A stretch of 43,760 nt of DNA from an uncultured Victivallales bacterium (GTDB lineage: Bacteria > Verrucomicrobiota > Lentisphaeria > Oligosphaerales > JAFGRS01), in contig CAILUI010000140.1 in the NCBI GenBank assembly GCA_903837355.1, positions 1-43,760 on the forward strand. The letters are read 5' to 3'. The position numbers were made by a program, and so were the translations under genes. Positions 25,078-32,585 of this stretch are shown here, one piece after another. Below the pieces are notes generated by a model. It was given only the letters and a program-made list of their open reading frames with translations. It had not been told where the DNA came from and searched no databases. How positions within the stretch are numbered: position 1 is the first letter of the stretch; the number at the start of each line of letters is the position of its first letter.

Positions 25078-25923
25078 TCAGGGGTGCGGCCGGGCCAGGC
25101 CATAGGCCCGACAGGCATTGCCGCCGAGGACGGCCTGCTCGGCGGCAGCGCCCTGGCGCGCGGCATACTCGCGCCAGAGGCTCAACCCCGCGGCAAGGGT
25201 TCCGGAGCGTGCGCTGACGGGCCAGTCGCTGCCGAACACCAGACGCTCGGGGCCGAAGGCCTGCCAGACCGCGTCGAACACGGGCTCGTAGTGGCTCAGG
25301 GCCAGCGGTCCCGGTTGTACGCGGCTCAGTTCCTGGAAGGCGGACACTTTCATATACACCGACGGCAGTGCCGTCAGCGTCTGCAACGCCCGCAGCCACT
25401 CGGCATCCGGTCGCCCGCCGTCGATGGCCACCAGTCCGAGGTGATTGACGACGATGCGCAGTGTTGGCAGGGCCCGCGCCAGGTCGGCGACGGCCGCCAG
25501 GTGCGGCATCCCCGCCTGCAGGTCCAGGGTCAGGCCCTGGCGGGCCAGGCCCGCCAGGTGCGCTCGCGCGCTGCCGTTCGCCGCCCCGGTAACCTGCGCG
25601 CCGCCGCAGCGGATGCCGCGGAACCGCGGCTCCTGAGCGAAGCGCTCCAGGTTTGCCGGGAAGTCGGCAGACTGAGGATCCAGGTTGCCGATCACGCCCA
25701 GCACAAACGGCTCCGCACGCACCACGTCGAGCAGCCACTGGTTATCCTCCAGCCACGGACTGGCTTCGACGACGACGGTGCCGGTGATGCCGAGTGGTTC
25801 GGCCAGAGCCCGGTAGTGCACGGGTAGAACGGTCCGGTAGATCCAGGTATCGGCGGGCTGGGGCCAGGGGACTCCCTGCGGTCGCGTCGGGTCGTAGAAG
25901 TGCGTGTGCGTGTCGATGATCAT
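25078..25923 (-). CDS. Amidohydrolase_2 family, L-fuconolactonase-type hydrolase
   Basis: This 281-residue TIM-barrel metal-dependent hydrolase starts MIIDTHTHFYDP with the HxH metal motif at 6-8. It shows VEASPWLEDNQWLLDVV, VNHLGLVAIDGG and the late FGSDWPVS near 233, where the Asp is the catalytic base. This arrangement matches COG3618 (sugar lactonases such as L-fuconolactonase and 2-pyrone-4,6-dicarboxylate lactonase). Along with the ManD-type dehydratase it would fit an oxidative sugar-acid route. It converges on the alpha-galactosidase gene with 24 bp between them. A strong hairpin lies just upstream at 25951-25984. Confidence 0.82.
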   Translation of the reverse strand: MIIDTHTHFYDPTRPQGVPWPQPADTWIYRTVLPVHYRALAEPLGITGTVVVEASPWLEDNQWLLDVVRAEPFVLGVIGNLDPQSADFPANLERFAQEPRFRGIRCGGAQVTGAANGSARAHLAGLARQGLTLDLQAGMPHLAAVADLARALPTLRIVVNHLGLVAIDGGRPDAEWLRALQTLTALPSVYMKVSAFQELSRVQPGPLALSHYEPVFDAVWQAFGPERLVFGSDWPVSARSGTLAAGLSLWREYAARQGAAAEQAVLGGNACRAYGLARPHP

Positions 25924-25950
25924 CAGGGCCTCCCTGGTGCCGGCAAAGGG

Positions 25951-25984
25951 AAGGCCTCCCGGGCCCTGCGGCGCGGGAGGCCTT
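25951..25984 (-). terminator. Rho-independent terminator-like hairpin
   Basis: AAGGCCTCCCG (25951-25961) pairs perfectly over 11 bp with CGGGAGGCCTT (25974-25984). Read on the minus strand it lies 27 bp past the stop of the coiled-coil protein gene and continues into CCTTCCCTTTG. It most likely ends that transcript before the amidohydrolase gene. Confidence 0.75.
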
Positions 25985-26011
25985 GGAAGTCTCGGGTGAT
26001 TCGCGGTCCGC

Positions 26012-26797
26012 TCACTTGCCCTTGGCCGCCCCTTGGGGAGCGTACTTGCCCCAGGGATCGTTGTAGAAGACCTCGCCGAAGAAGCCGCTGACCTGTTGCT
26101 TGAATTCGGCGTGGGCTTTGCTCAGCGTGCGCACCTCGATTTCGGCCTGGCTGACCTGACGGTCGACCTCCTGCACCTTGGTCTTCATGCTCGGCAGGTC
26201 CGCCTCGGTGACCGTCTTGGCCAAGGTGGTGACGTCCTTCTCGGCCTTGTCGATGCGCCCCTTGGCGTCGGTGATCTGGGTCTGCAGGATGCCGGTCTCC
26301 TTCAGCACCACATCGTTCTTCAGGCGCTCGATGCGGTCGCCCAATGCCGACAACTGGGCCACGAGCTCGGGCTGGGACATGGTGGCCAATTCGTCCTTGC
26401 TGGGGTTCTGTCCAGGCGTCAGTGTGGGCGGTGGCGCGACCCGGACCCTGATCTGCACGGTTGTCAGGTCGGTCCGCAGCGCACCCAGCTCCTCCTGCTG
26501 CTTGGTGCTGGTCTCGGCGAGCGTTTTCAGTTCGCCGTTGATGCTGGTGATGCTGGCCTCGATTTTGGTGATCAGGTCCGTGACCAAGCGGTCTCGCGCC
26601 GCCGCTCCTTCGCGCTGACTGGCCAACTCCGACCGGAGCTCGTTCAGCGTTACGCGCAGGCTGTTCGCGCTCTTCGTCTGTACGCGCCAGTCAGCGACGA
26701 TGGCGCCGGCCAGCAGGACCACTGCGATCCAGAGCAACACGATGATCCGCTTACCGCCCGGAGCCGGCGTCGCCGGACCGGTCTTTTCCTCTGCCAT
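26012..26797 (-). CDS. Membrane-anchored coiled-coil protein, function unknown
   Basis: This 261-residue protein has a short Pro-rich cytoplasmic start, one transmembrane helix at about 17-38 (IIVLLWIAVVLLAGAIVAD) and a long heptad-rich coiled coil (about 45-240). The coiled coil includes SLRVTLNELRSELASQ, ITSINGELKTLAETSTKQQ and DAKGRIDKAEKDVTTLAKT. It ends in Lys/Gln-rich sequence GKYAPQGAAKGK. The ATG at 26797 has GGAGGGTA upstream; a longer frame exists but lacks a ribosome site. It has its own strong promoter and terminator and is monocistronic. No enzyme motif is seen; a scaffold or cell-envelope role is possible. Confidence 0.8.
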   Translation of the reverse strand: MAEEKTGPATPAPGGKRIIVLLWIAVVLLAGAIVADWRVQTKSANSLRVTLNELRSELASQREGAAARDRLVTDLITKIEASITSINGELKTLAETSTKQQEELGALRTDLTTVQIRVRVAPPPTLTPGQNPSKDELATMSQPELVAQLSALGDRIERLKNDVVLKETGILQTQITDAKGRIDKAEKDVTTLAKTVTEADLPSMKTKVQEVDRQVSQAEIEVRTLSKAHAEFKQQVSGFFGEVFYNDPWGKYAPQGAAKGK

Positions 26798-26867
26798 GTG
26801 CGTACCCTCCGCGTGCGATTGGGGCCATACCCAAGAGGCCACTGTACGATGTATGATTCCAATATCC

Positions 26868-26895
26868 ATTATAGCAAGTTTCAGGCCTGAGTCAA
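26868..26895 (-). promoter_or_regulatory. Strong sigma-70 promoter for the coiled-coil membrane protein
   Basis: On the minus strand, TTGACT (26890-26895) and a perfect TATAAT (26868-26873) are separated by 16 bp. The expected start is near 26861, giving a leader of about 64 nt before the ATG at 26797. The surrounding stretch is unusually AT-rich for this window. In the rest of the divergent gap, GGCGGCC (26998-27004) and GGCCGCC (27019-27025) form an inverted repeat upstream of aroC. Confidence 0.75.
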
Positions 26896-27060
26896 GAGGA
26901 ACAGCCGCGATCGGTACGGGGCCAGGTTCCACGCCGTCGCCGACGTGTTACCTTATGGCCGTAGGCGGGTAGGCTGCGGATCTGCGCGGTGGATGTCGGC
27001 GGCCAGGCGTGTGTCCCCGGCCGCCGTGCGACCGTCGTTGACGTGAAAGGATAGCGACCA

Positions 27061-28116
27061 ATGGCGGGAAGCTCGTTCGGAACCCTGTTCCGCGTGGCCA
27101 CATTCGGCGAGAGTCACGGTGGGGCGGTGGGCGTGATCGTCGATGGCGTGACGCCCGGTCTCGAGCTGTCCGAGGCCGATATCCAGGTCCAGCTCGACCG
27201 TCGTCGCCCCGGGCAGTCAGCGGTCACCACGCCGCGGCAGGAAGCCGACGCGGTGCGCATCCTGTCGGGTGTGTTCGAGGGCCGCGCCACCGGTACGCCG
27301 GTGCTGTTACTGGTTCAGAACCGCGATCAACAGCCCCAGGCCTATGACGATATCAAGGACCTGTTTCGGCCCGGGCACGCCGACTACACCTACCACTGCA
27401 AGTATGGCCTGCGCGATCACCGTGGCAGCGGCCGCGCCAGCGGCCGTGAGACCGTCGCCCGGGTCGCCGCGGGCGCCATTGCCCGTAAGCTTCTGGCGCA
27501 GCGTGGGGTGACTATTACGGCCTACTGCAAACGGGCCGCCGGGATCGAAGGCGCGACGGTTGACTTTGACGAGATTGAGCGCAATATCGTCCGCGCCGCC
27601 GACCGTGAGGCGGCGCGGCGCATCGTGGAGCGGATCATCCAGGCCAGGGACGCCGATGACAGCGTTGGCGGCATCGTGGAGTGCCGCATTCGCGGCGTCC
27701 CGCCTGGCCTCGGCGAACCGGTGTTCGACAAGCTCGATGCGGACTTGGCCAAGGCCGTCCTCTCCATCGGGGCCACGAAGGGCATCGAGTTCGGTACCGG
27801 TTTCGCCGCCGCCGACATGACCGGCAGTCAGCACAACGATCAGATGGACGCCTCCGGCTTCCTGAGCAACCACGCTGGCGGTATCCTGGGTGGCATCTCG
27901 ACCGGAGCAGAGATCGTTTTCCGCGTCGTTTTCAAGCCGACAGCCTCCATTGCTCGGCCGCAGAAGACCGTCGATATACACGGCAACGAGGTGGTCTGTA
28001 GGACGCACGGCCGGCACGATCCGTCCATCTTCCCGCGTGGGATCCCGGTCGTGGAGGCGATGGTGGCGCTGGTGCTGGAGGATCACTTCAAGCGCCAGGC
28101 TGCCTTGCGCGCCTGA
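27061..28116 (+). CDS. aroC: Chorismate synthase
   Basis: This protein makes chorismate from 5-enolpyruvylshikimate-3-phosphate, the last common step of aromatic amino acid synthesis, using reduced FMN. At 351 residues it is normal length. It shows the family signatures GESHGGAVGVIVDGVTPG (about 16-33), GLRDHRGSGRASGRETVARV (about 117-136) and a late HDPSIFPRGIPVVEAM. AAAGGATAG lies upstream of the ATG. It stands alone; the divergent neighbour is an unrelated membrane protein. No other shikimate gene is nearby. Confidence 0.97.
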   Translation: MAGSSFGTLFRVATFGESHGGAVGVIVDGVTPGLELSEADIQVQLDRRRPGQSAVTTPRQEADAVRILSGVFEGRATGTPVLLLVQNRDQQPQAYDDIKDLFRPGHADYTYHCKYGLRDHRGSGRASGRETVARVAAGAIARKLLAQRGVTITAYCKRAAGIEGATVDFDEIERNIVRAADREAARRIVERIIQARDADDSVGGIVECRIRGVPPGLGEPVFDKLDADLAKAVLSIGATKGIEFGTGFAAADMTGSQHNDQMDASGFLSNHAGGILGGISTGAEIVFRVVFKPTASIARPQKTVDIHGNEVVCRTHGRHDPSIFPRGIPVVEAMVALVLEDHFKRQAALRA

Positions 28117-28155
28117 CGGTTCGCGTCTTGGGACGGCTAGTGTGAGCCGCGGGCG

Positions 28156-28980
28156 CTAGGTCGTGGCGTCGCCATAGAATTGGCGGATGTGATTCCAGCC
28201 TTCGGCGGCGTCATCGGACAGGTGGAACAAGTCCAGATCCTGCGCCGAGATCAGCCCCCGCCGGACGAAGGCTGGCCAGTTGATGATGTCCTGCCAGAAC
28301 TCCCGACCGAAGAGCACCACGGGGATACGCGGGATCTTGCGGGTCTGGATGAGCGTCAAGGTCTCGAACAGTTCGTCCATGGTGCCAAAGCCGCCGGGGA
28401 ATGCACACAGCGCCCGTGCCCGTTTCAGAAAGTGCATCTTGCGGATGCTGAAATAGTGGAGCTCGAAGGACAGCTCCGGGGTGATGTAGGGGTTTGGCGT
28501 CTGTTCGAAAGGCAGCGAGATGTTGAGGCCAATCGATACGGCACCCACGTCATGGGCGCCGCGGTTGCCTGCCTCCATAATGCCGCCGCCGCCGCCGGTG
28601 ACCACCACGAGTTCGCGGCAGGACGAGCCCTGGCAGTACTGGCTGGCGAGGGCCGCGAACTCGCGGGCGGTGTCGTAGTAGTGGCTCTGTTCCTGGAGGG
28701 CGCGGGCGACGCGCACCGCCTCGAGCCGAACCGCATCGGCAGGATCGCGGCAGAGGGCTGCTTCAGCCTCCGCGAGCCGTAGGGCGGCGGTCGTGGGGCA
28801 GGGGATACGGGCACTGCCGAAGACCACGATGGTTGAACGCACGCCGACGCGGTCCATGGCGGCGTCGGGCTTGAGGAACTCAAGCTGCAGGCGTACCCCT
28901 CGACAGATGTCAGAGCGCAGGAACTCCGCATCCTCGTACGCCTTGAGCAGCGGGGACGACTCGGGACTAGGCGTTGTCAT
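28156..28980 (-). CDS. LOG family nucleoside 5'-monophosphate phosphoribohydrolase-like protein
   Basis: This 274-residue protein has a Rossmann fold with VVTGGGGGIMEAGN (about 118-131) and the LOG signature PGGFGTMDELFE (about 193-204). The Arg and the Glu of that motif belong to the active site of cytokinin riboside 5'-monophosphate phosphoribohydrolases, formerly called lysine decarboxylases. A 50-residue N-terminal extension precedes the core STIVVFGSARIPCP. I start it at the ATG at 28980, which overlaps the upstream stop by 4 bp (ATGA). A longer open frame upstream only translates the neighbour's repeats in another frame. In bacteria the family probably hydrolyses AMP-like nucleotides. 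Confidence 0.9.
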   Translation of the reverse strand: MTTPSPESSPLLKAYEDAEFLRSDICRGVRLQLEFLKPDAAMDRVGVRSTIVVFGSARIPCPTTAALRLAEAEAALCRDPADAVRLEAVRVARALQEQSHYYDTAREFAALASQYCQGSSCRELVVVTGGGGGIMEAGNRGAHDVGAVSIGLNISLPFEQTPNPYITPELSFELHYFSIRKMHFLKRARALCAFPGGFGTMDELFETLTLIQTRKIPRIPVVLFGREFWQDIINWPAFVRRGLISAQDLDLFHLSDDAAEGWNHIRQFYGDATT

Positions 28981-30374
28981 TGGTTGTTGTCGAAGGGGTT
29001 CTTCTCGCCCGCGGGCTTGGCGGCGCCCGCGGCGGGCTTGGCCGCCCCCGCGCCCGGCTGCCCCGGTCCCATCATCATGCCGGGCTGCCCCTGACCCATA
29101 CCGGGCTGCCCCGGTCCCATCATCATACCGGGCTGTCCGCCGGCACCTGGTTGTCCGGGACCCATCATCATACCGGGTTGTCCCTGACCCATACCGGGCT
29201 GCCCCGGTCCCATCATCATACCGGGCTGTCCGCCGGCACCTGGTTGTCCAGGTCCCATCATCATACCGGGCTGTCCGCCGGCACCTGGTTGTCCGGGTCC
29301 CATCATCATGCCGGGGCCACCGGCCGGTTGTCCCGCCGCGGGCGTCCCGGCGCCCCACGGATCGGCAGCGTCCTGCTTGGCACCCGCCTCAAGCTCGTCT
29401 TGCTTCTTCTTCTCGATCATCTCCTTGAGGCGCTCGCGGAAGGTCAGAGCCTGCTTCTTGGGCATCCACTCCTTGGTGTTCTTTTCGGTATCCTCAACCA
29501 GTTCGTAGCCATTGCTCACGAACACCTGTTCGGTGATCTCCGGCTTGGCCTTGGCTTCGACGATATCCACCTGCTTCTTGTGGAAGAAATCCAGTACCTC
29601 GGACTCGGCAAACCACTCCGTCAGTTTCTTGTTTGCGCCTTTGGCGGGCTCCGGGACATTAAGCGCCGCCTTCAGGACCTCCAGCAGTTGCTTGTTTTGC
29701 ACGTGGACGTAACGTGCCGTCCGCAGCGCCTCGGGGAGCTTGATCTCGCGCTGCTCATCCTTGAACGCCGTGATCTTGGCGTCGTACTGCGTATTCTGGA
29801 CCCGGATGTAGTTCTTGCGGAACTCGTCGTTGACGTCTTCCCAGAAAAGGGCCTGCGTCTCCGGGTCCATGTCCGAGCGCAGCACATAGCGGCCGCTGGT
29901 CTTGATGCGCTGCTTTGTCTGCTCCTGGAGGTGGCCCTTGATGGCGGCGTTCGGCCCTTTCCCACCCCGGATCGAGAAGGACACATCATCCCCGACCTTA
30001 CACATGCGGTACTTCGTGGCGGCGTCCTTCTCGAACTCCTTCCGCCGGGCTTCAGGGAATTGCGTAGCGACGATCTCCTCGAGCTGCTTCTCGACGTCGG
30101 CCTCGACCTCTTCCTTCTTCTTTGGCGGCGCCAGCACGGGCCACTTGAACCCCAACTTGGCGGCGACATCCTGCTTCTTGGCGTTCTTGTCGACCTCCTC
30201 CTTGAGGCGCTGCGCGATGACCTCCTCGAGCTTGGTCCGCTCCGCTTTCCAGGATTCGTCGTCTCCCGCCGCCGGCGCGTCCTCTGCCCAGGTTAGGGGC
30301 AGCAGCAGGCACGTCGTCAGCCCGATCCCCCACGCCGCCATGATCGCCCAGTGAGCCTCTTGCTTCCCCATCAT
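28977..30374 (-). CDS. Secreted charged protein with C-terminal GQPGMMMGPGQPG repeats
   Basis: I do not recognise a family. The 465-residue protein, if started at the ATG at 30374 (AGGGG ten bases upstream), begins with a signal peptide (MAAWGIGLTTCLLLPLTWAED). A long Lys/Glu-rich region follows (about 45-355). It has few cysteines and predicted helices such as WKAERTKLEEVIAQRLKEEV. The C-terminal 110 residues are six irregular units of GQPGMMMGPGQPG with AGG or MGQ spacers, then Ala/Lys-rich sequence to NPFDNNQ. An in-frame ATG at 30401 would add nine residues. It is translationally coupled to the LOG gene. A low-complexity tail of this kind suggests a surface, envelope or self-associating role, but that is a guess. 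Confidence 0.82.
   Translation of the reverse strand: MMGKQEAHWAIMAAWGIGLTTCLLLPLTWAEDAPAAGDDESWKAERTKLEEVIAQRLKEEVDKNAKKQDVAAKLGFKWPVLAPPKKKEEVEADVEKQLEEIVATQFPEARRKEFEKDAATKYRMCKVGDDVSFSIRGGKGPNAAIKGHLQEQTKQRIKTSGRYVLRSDMDPETQALFWEDVNDEFRKNYIRVQNTQYDAKITAFKDEQREIKLPEALRTARYVHVQNKQLLEVLKAALNVPEPAKGANKKLTEWFAESEVLDFFHKKQVDIVEAKAKPEITEQVFVSNGYELVEDTEKNTKEWMPKKQALTFRERLKEMIEKKKQDELEAGAKQDAADPWGAGTPAAGQPAGGPGMMMGPGQPGAGGQPGMMMGPGQPGAGGQPGMMMGPGQPGMGQGQPGMMMGPGQPGAGGQPGMMMGPGQPGMGQGQPGMMMGPGQPGAGAAKPAAGAAKPAGEKNPFDNNQ
29058..29315. repeat. In-gene tandem repeats coding for GQPGMMMGPGQPG units
   Basis: Units of 39 bp and related 36-42 bp variants contain GGTCCCATCATCAT on the plus strand, six times in all. 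They encode Gly/Gln/Pro/Met repeats in the minus-strand gene. Alternative frames give long Thr/Arg or His/Gly repeats, which are false. Confidence 0.9.
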
Positions 30375-30443
30375 CAGAGCAGCCCCTTTCATGGTGTCCA
30401 ACGGGAGACCCGTATTTCAGTCGGCAGAAGGCATCGTCAAAGA

Positions 30444-30463
30444 CCCGCGGCTGAAACCGCGGG
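30444..30463. repeat. Hairpin in the leader of the repeat-protein gene
   Basis: CCCGCGG (30444-30450) pairs with CCGCGGG (30457-30463) across CTGAAA. It lies in the predicted 190-nt leader between the promoter at 30569-30598 and the start at 30374. It could affect RNA stability or be a dispersed REP-like element. Confidence 0.6.
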
Positions 30464-30568
30464 GCGGGGGCCTCGGGCGCACCGACCAAAGCGCCGTCGG
30501 CATCGGCGTTTCCATCCTCGCCCTGAGGAGACCGTCCCCTGGTCAACCTGCTGATGTTAACAGCCAAC

Positions 30569-30598
30569 AGTATAACCTGGCCGCAGCGGCAATGTCAA
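30569..30598 (-). promoter_or_regulatory. Strong sigma-70 promoter for the repeat-protein/LOG operon
   Basis: On the minus strand, a perfect TTGACA (30593-30598) and TATACT (30569-30574, 5/6) are 18 bp apart. Transcription would start near 30562, leaving a leader of roughly 190 nt. Confidence 0.75.
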
Positions 30599-31001
30599 AT
30601 GGAGAACGGCCAGACGGCCAGAGTCGTTGCCGGTTTGCTGACAGCAGAGGCCAGGACCCGCCCTGCAGCCGCTGTCTCGCGGGCGCTGGCCGGCGGGGCG
30701 GATCCCGCGTGCGGGTCAGCCGGCGTTCGGGACAACAATAATACCAAGGAATGGTGCGGGCCGAAGGCGAGGTGATGCCATCTCATCCGTGGCCTCTGTG
30801 CAATCCGTGGTCAAACAATCTGGATTTGGAGCCTGCTGAACCACGGCTGACACGGAGTACACGGATAAGGCAAGGGCAAGAGGATACGGCACCCGAGCAA
30901 GGTGGCCGTAGCCGACCGAAGTACGGCGGCTAGACTCGGCGTTGACTTTTCGTCGGAAGGGCACACCTTACCAAGGAATGCGTTGACAGGAGACTGCACT
31001 C
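30599..31001. other. Intergenic stretch with short CACGGAT-type repeats
   Basis: No gene is supported here. Around 30785-30812 the plus strand has TCCGTGG twice. Around 30840-30868 it has a 9-bp-period run CACGGCTGA, CACGGAGTA, CACGGATAA. Such CACGGAT motifs look like dispersed noncoding repeats. AGGAG at 30988-30992 is the ribosome site of the kinase gene that starts at 31002. Confidence 0.55.
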
Positions 31002-32585
31002 ATGGCCCTCTACCTCGGCCTGGACTCAAGCACCCAGAGCCTCACCGCCGTCGTGATCGACACCGTCAGCGGCGGCGTGAGCCAGCCGTGGAGTGTCAAT
31101 TTTGGCGCGGATCTGCCGCAGTACGGTTGCCCACAGGGCTTCCTGCCCGACCCTGACCCCTTGGTTCGGCATGCCGATCCGCGTCTGTGGGCGGCCGCCC
31201 TGGAGCGGGTGCTGGCGACGTTGCGCCGGGAGGGCGTGGATCTGGGCGCCATCGCGGGCATCAGTGGCAGCGGTCAGCAGCACGGTACCGTCTACCTGCG
31301 GCGGCCGTTTCCTGGCACGCTGGCGCGGGGCGAGACGCTGGCCGACCTGGTGGGCCGGAGCCTGACGCGGCCCACCGCGCCGATCTGGATGGACAGCAGC
31401 ACCGGCAGCGAATGCCGCGAGATCGATGCCGCCCTCGGGGGAGCGGCCGAGGTCCGTCGCCGCAGCGGCTCGTCGGCTGTCGAGCGCTTTGCCGGGCCGC
31501 AGATCCGGCGCTTTGCGAAGACCGAAGCGGAACGCTACACGCGCACGGAACTCATTCACCTGGTGAGTTCGTTCATGTGCTCGCTGCTACTGGGGAAGAG
31601 CGCACCGATCGATCTCGGGGACGGTGCCGGCATGAACCTGCTCAACCTGGCGGCTGCGACCTGGGATCCGGATCTGCTTCAGGCTACGGCCCGGGGACTG
31701 GCCGCACGCCTGCCGGCGACCGTACCCTCCACAGCCTGCTGCGGAACCGTCGCCCCGTATCTGGTGGAACGCTACGGATTCCAGCCCGGTACCCAGGTCG
31801 TGGCTTGGTCCGGGGATAACCCCAACAGCCTGATCGGGGTCGGGGGCTGGCGTCCGGGAACGGCAGTGATCTCGCTGGGCACCAGTGACACCTATTTCGC
31901 CGCCATGAGCACTCCGGCCGTGGACCCGCAGGGGTGCGGCCACGTCTTTGGCAACCCGGCCGGCGGTTTCATGTGCCTGATCTGCTTCAAGAATGGCTCC
32001 CTGGCGCGCGAGCATGTCAAGGACGAGCACGGGCTGTCCTGGTCGCAGTTCGACGTGGAGAGCTTTGCGGCCACGCCGCCGGGCAACGGCGGCCGCCTGC
32101 TGCTGCCCTACTTCGTGCCGGAGATCACGCCGGTGGTGCTGCGGCCTGGCGTCGTCCGCCGCGGGGACGCTGACTTTGTCGCCGGCCGGGACGCCGCGGC
32201 CAGCGTCCGGGCCATCGTCGAAGCGCAGGCGTTGAGCATGAAGCTGCACTCTGGTTGGATCGGCGAGACCCCGGCGGCGATTCGGGTCACCGGCGGCGCT
32301 AGCCGTTCGGATGGCATCTGCCAGGTCCTGGCGGACGTCTTTGATGCCTCGGTCGAGCGCTTGGAGGTGGGGAACTCGGCGGCGCTGGGCGCGGCCCTGC
32401 GGGCGGCGCAGGCGCTGGAGAAGCTGCCCTGGGACGAGGTCAGTGCCAGGTTCTGCCGCTGCGATGTTGCCCGTACCCTCACCCCCAATCGGCGGAACGT
32501 CGCCGTCTACCAGGCGCTGCTCCCGGCCTTTGCCGCGTTCGAGGCGGAACACCGCGAAGCCTGCCGCCGCGAGGTCAGTCCCTGA
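31002..32585 (+). CDS. xylB: FGGY-family sugar kinase, xylulokinase-like
   Basis: This 527-residue actin-fold kinase starts LYLGLDSSTQSLTAVVID (phosphate-1 motif). Substrate-side ISGSGQQHGTVYL lies near 85-97, where xylulokinases have a similar QHG/MHG. ATP-binding ISLGTSDTYFA lies near 290, and the adenosine motif GGASRSDGICQVLADVF near 431. The length and the GSGQQHG motif fit the longer xylulokinase subgroup. A different ketose or polyol is possible. The RBS is AGGAG at good spacing. Its TGA overlaps the next gene's ATG by one base (TGATG), so the ABC ATPase is co-translated. No isomerase is adjacent. Confidence 0.85.
   Translation: MALYLGLDSSTQSLTAVVIDTVSGGVSQPWSVNFGADLPQYGCPQGFLPDPDPLVRHADPRLWAAALERVLATLRREGVDLGAIAGISGSGQQHGTVYLRRPFPGTLARGETLADLVGRSLTRPTAPIWMDSSTGSECREIDAALGGAAEVRRRSGSSAVERFAGPQIRRFAKTEAERYTRTELIHLVSSFMCSLLLGKSAPIDLGDGAGMNLLNLAAATWDPDLLQATARGLAARLPATVPSTACCGTVAPYLVERYGFQPGTQVVAWSGDNPNSLIGVGGWRPGTAVISLGTSDTYFAAMSTPAVDPQGCGHVFGNPAGGFMCLICFKNGSLAREHVKDEHGLSWSQFDVESFAATPPGNGGRLLLPYFVPEITPVVLRPGVVRRGDADFVAGRDAAASVRAIVEAQALSMKLHSGWIGETPAAIRVTGGASRSDGICQVLADVFDASVERLEVGNSAALGAALRAAQALEKLPWDEVSARFCRCDVARTLTPNRRNVAVYQALLPAFAAFEAEHREACRREVSP

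Noticed and set aside
28981..29358. N-terminal extension of the LOG protein (Arg/Thr/Asp/Gly repeats)
   Set aside because: It is the neighbour's GQPGMMMG repeat read in another frame; the ATG at 28980 overlaps the upstream stop in the usual ATGA way.
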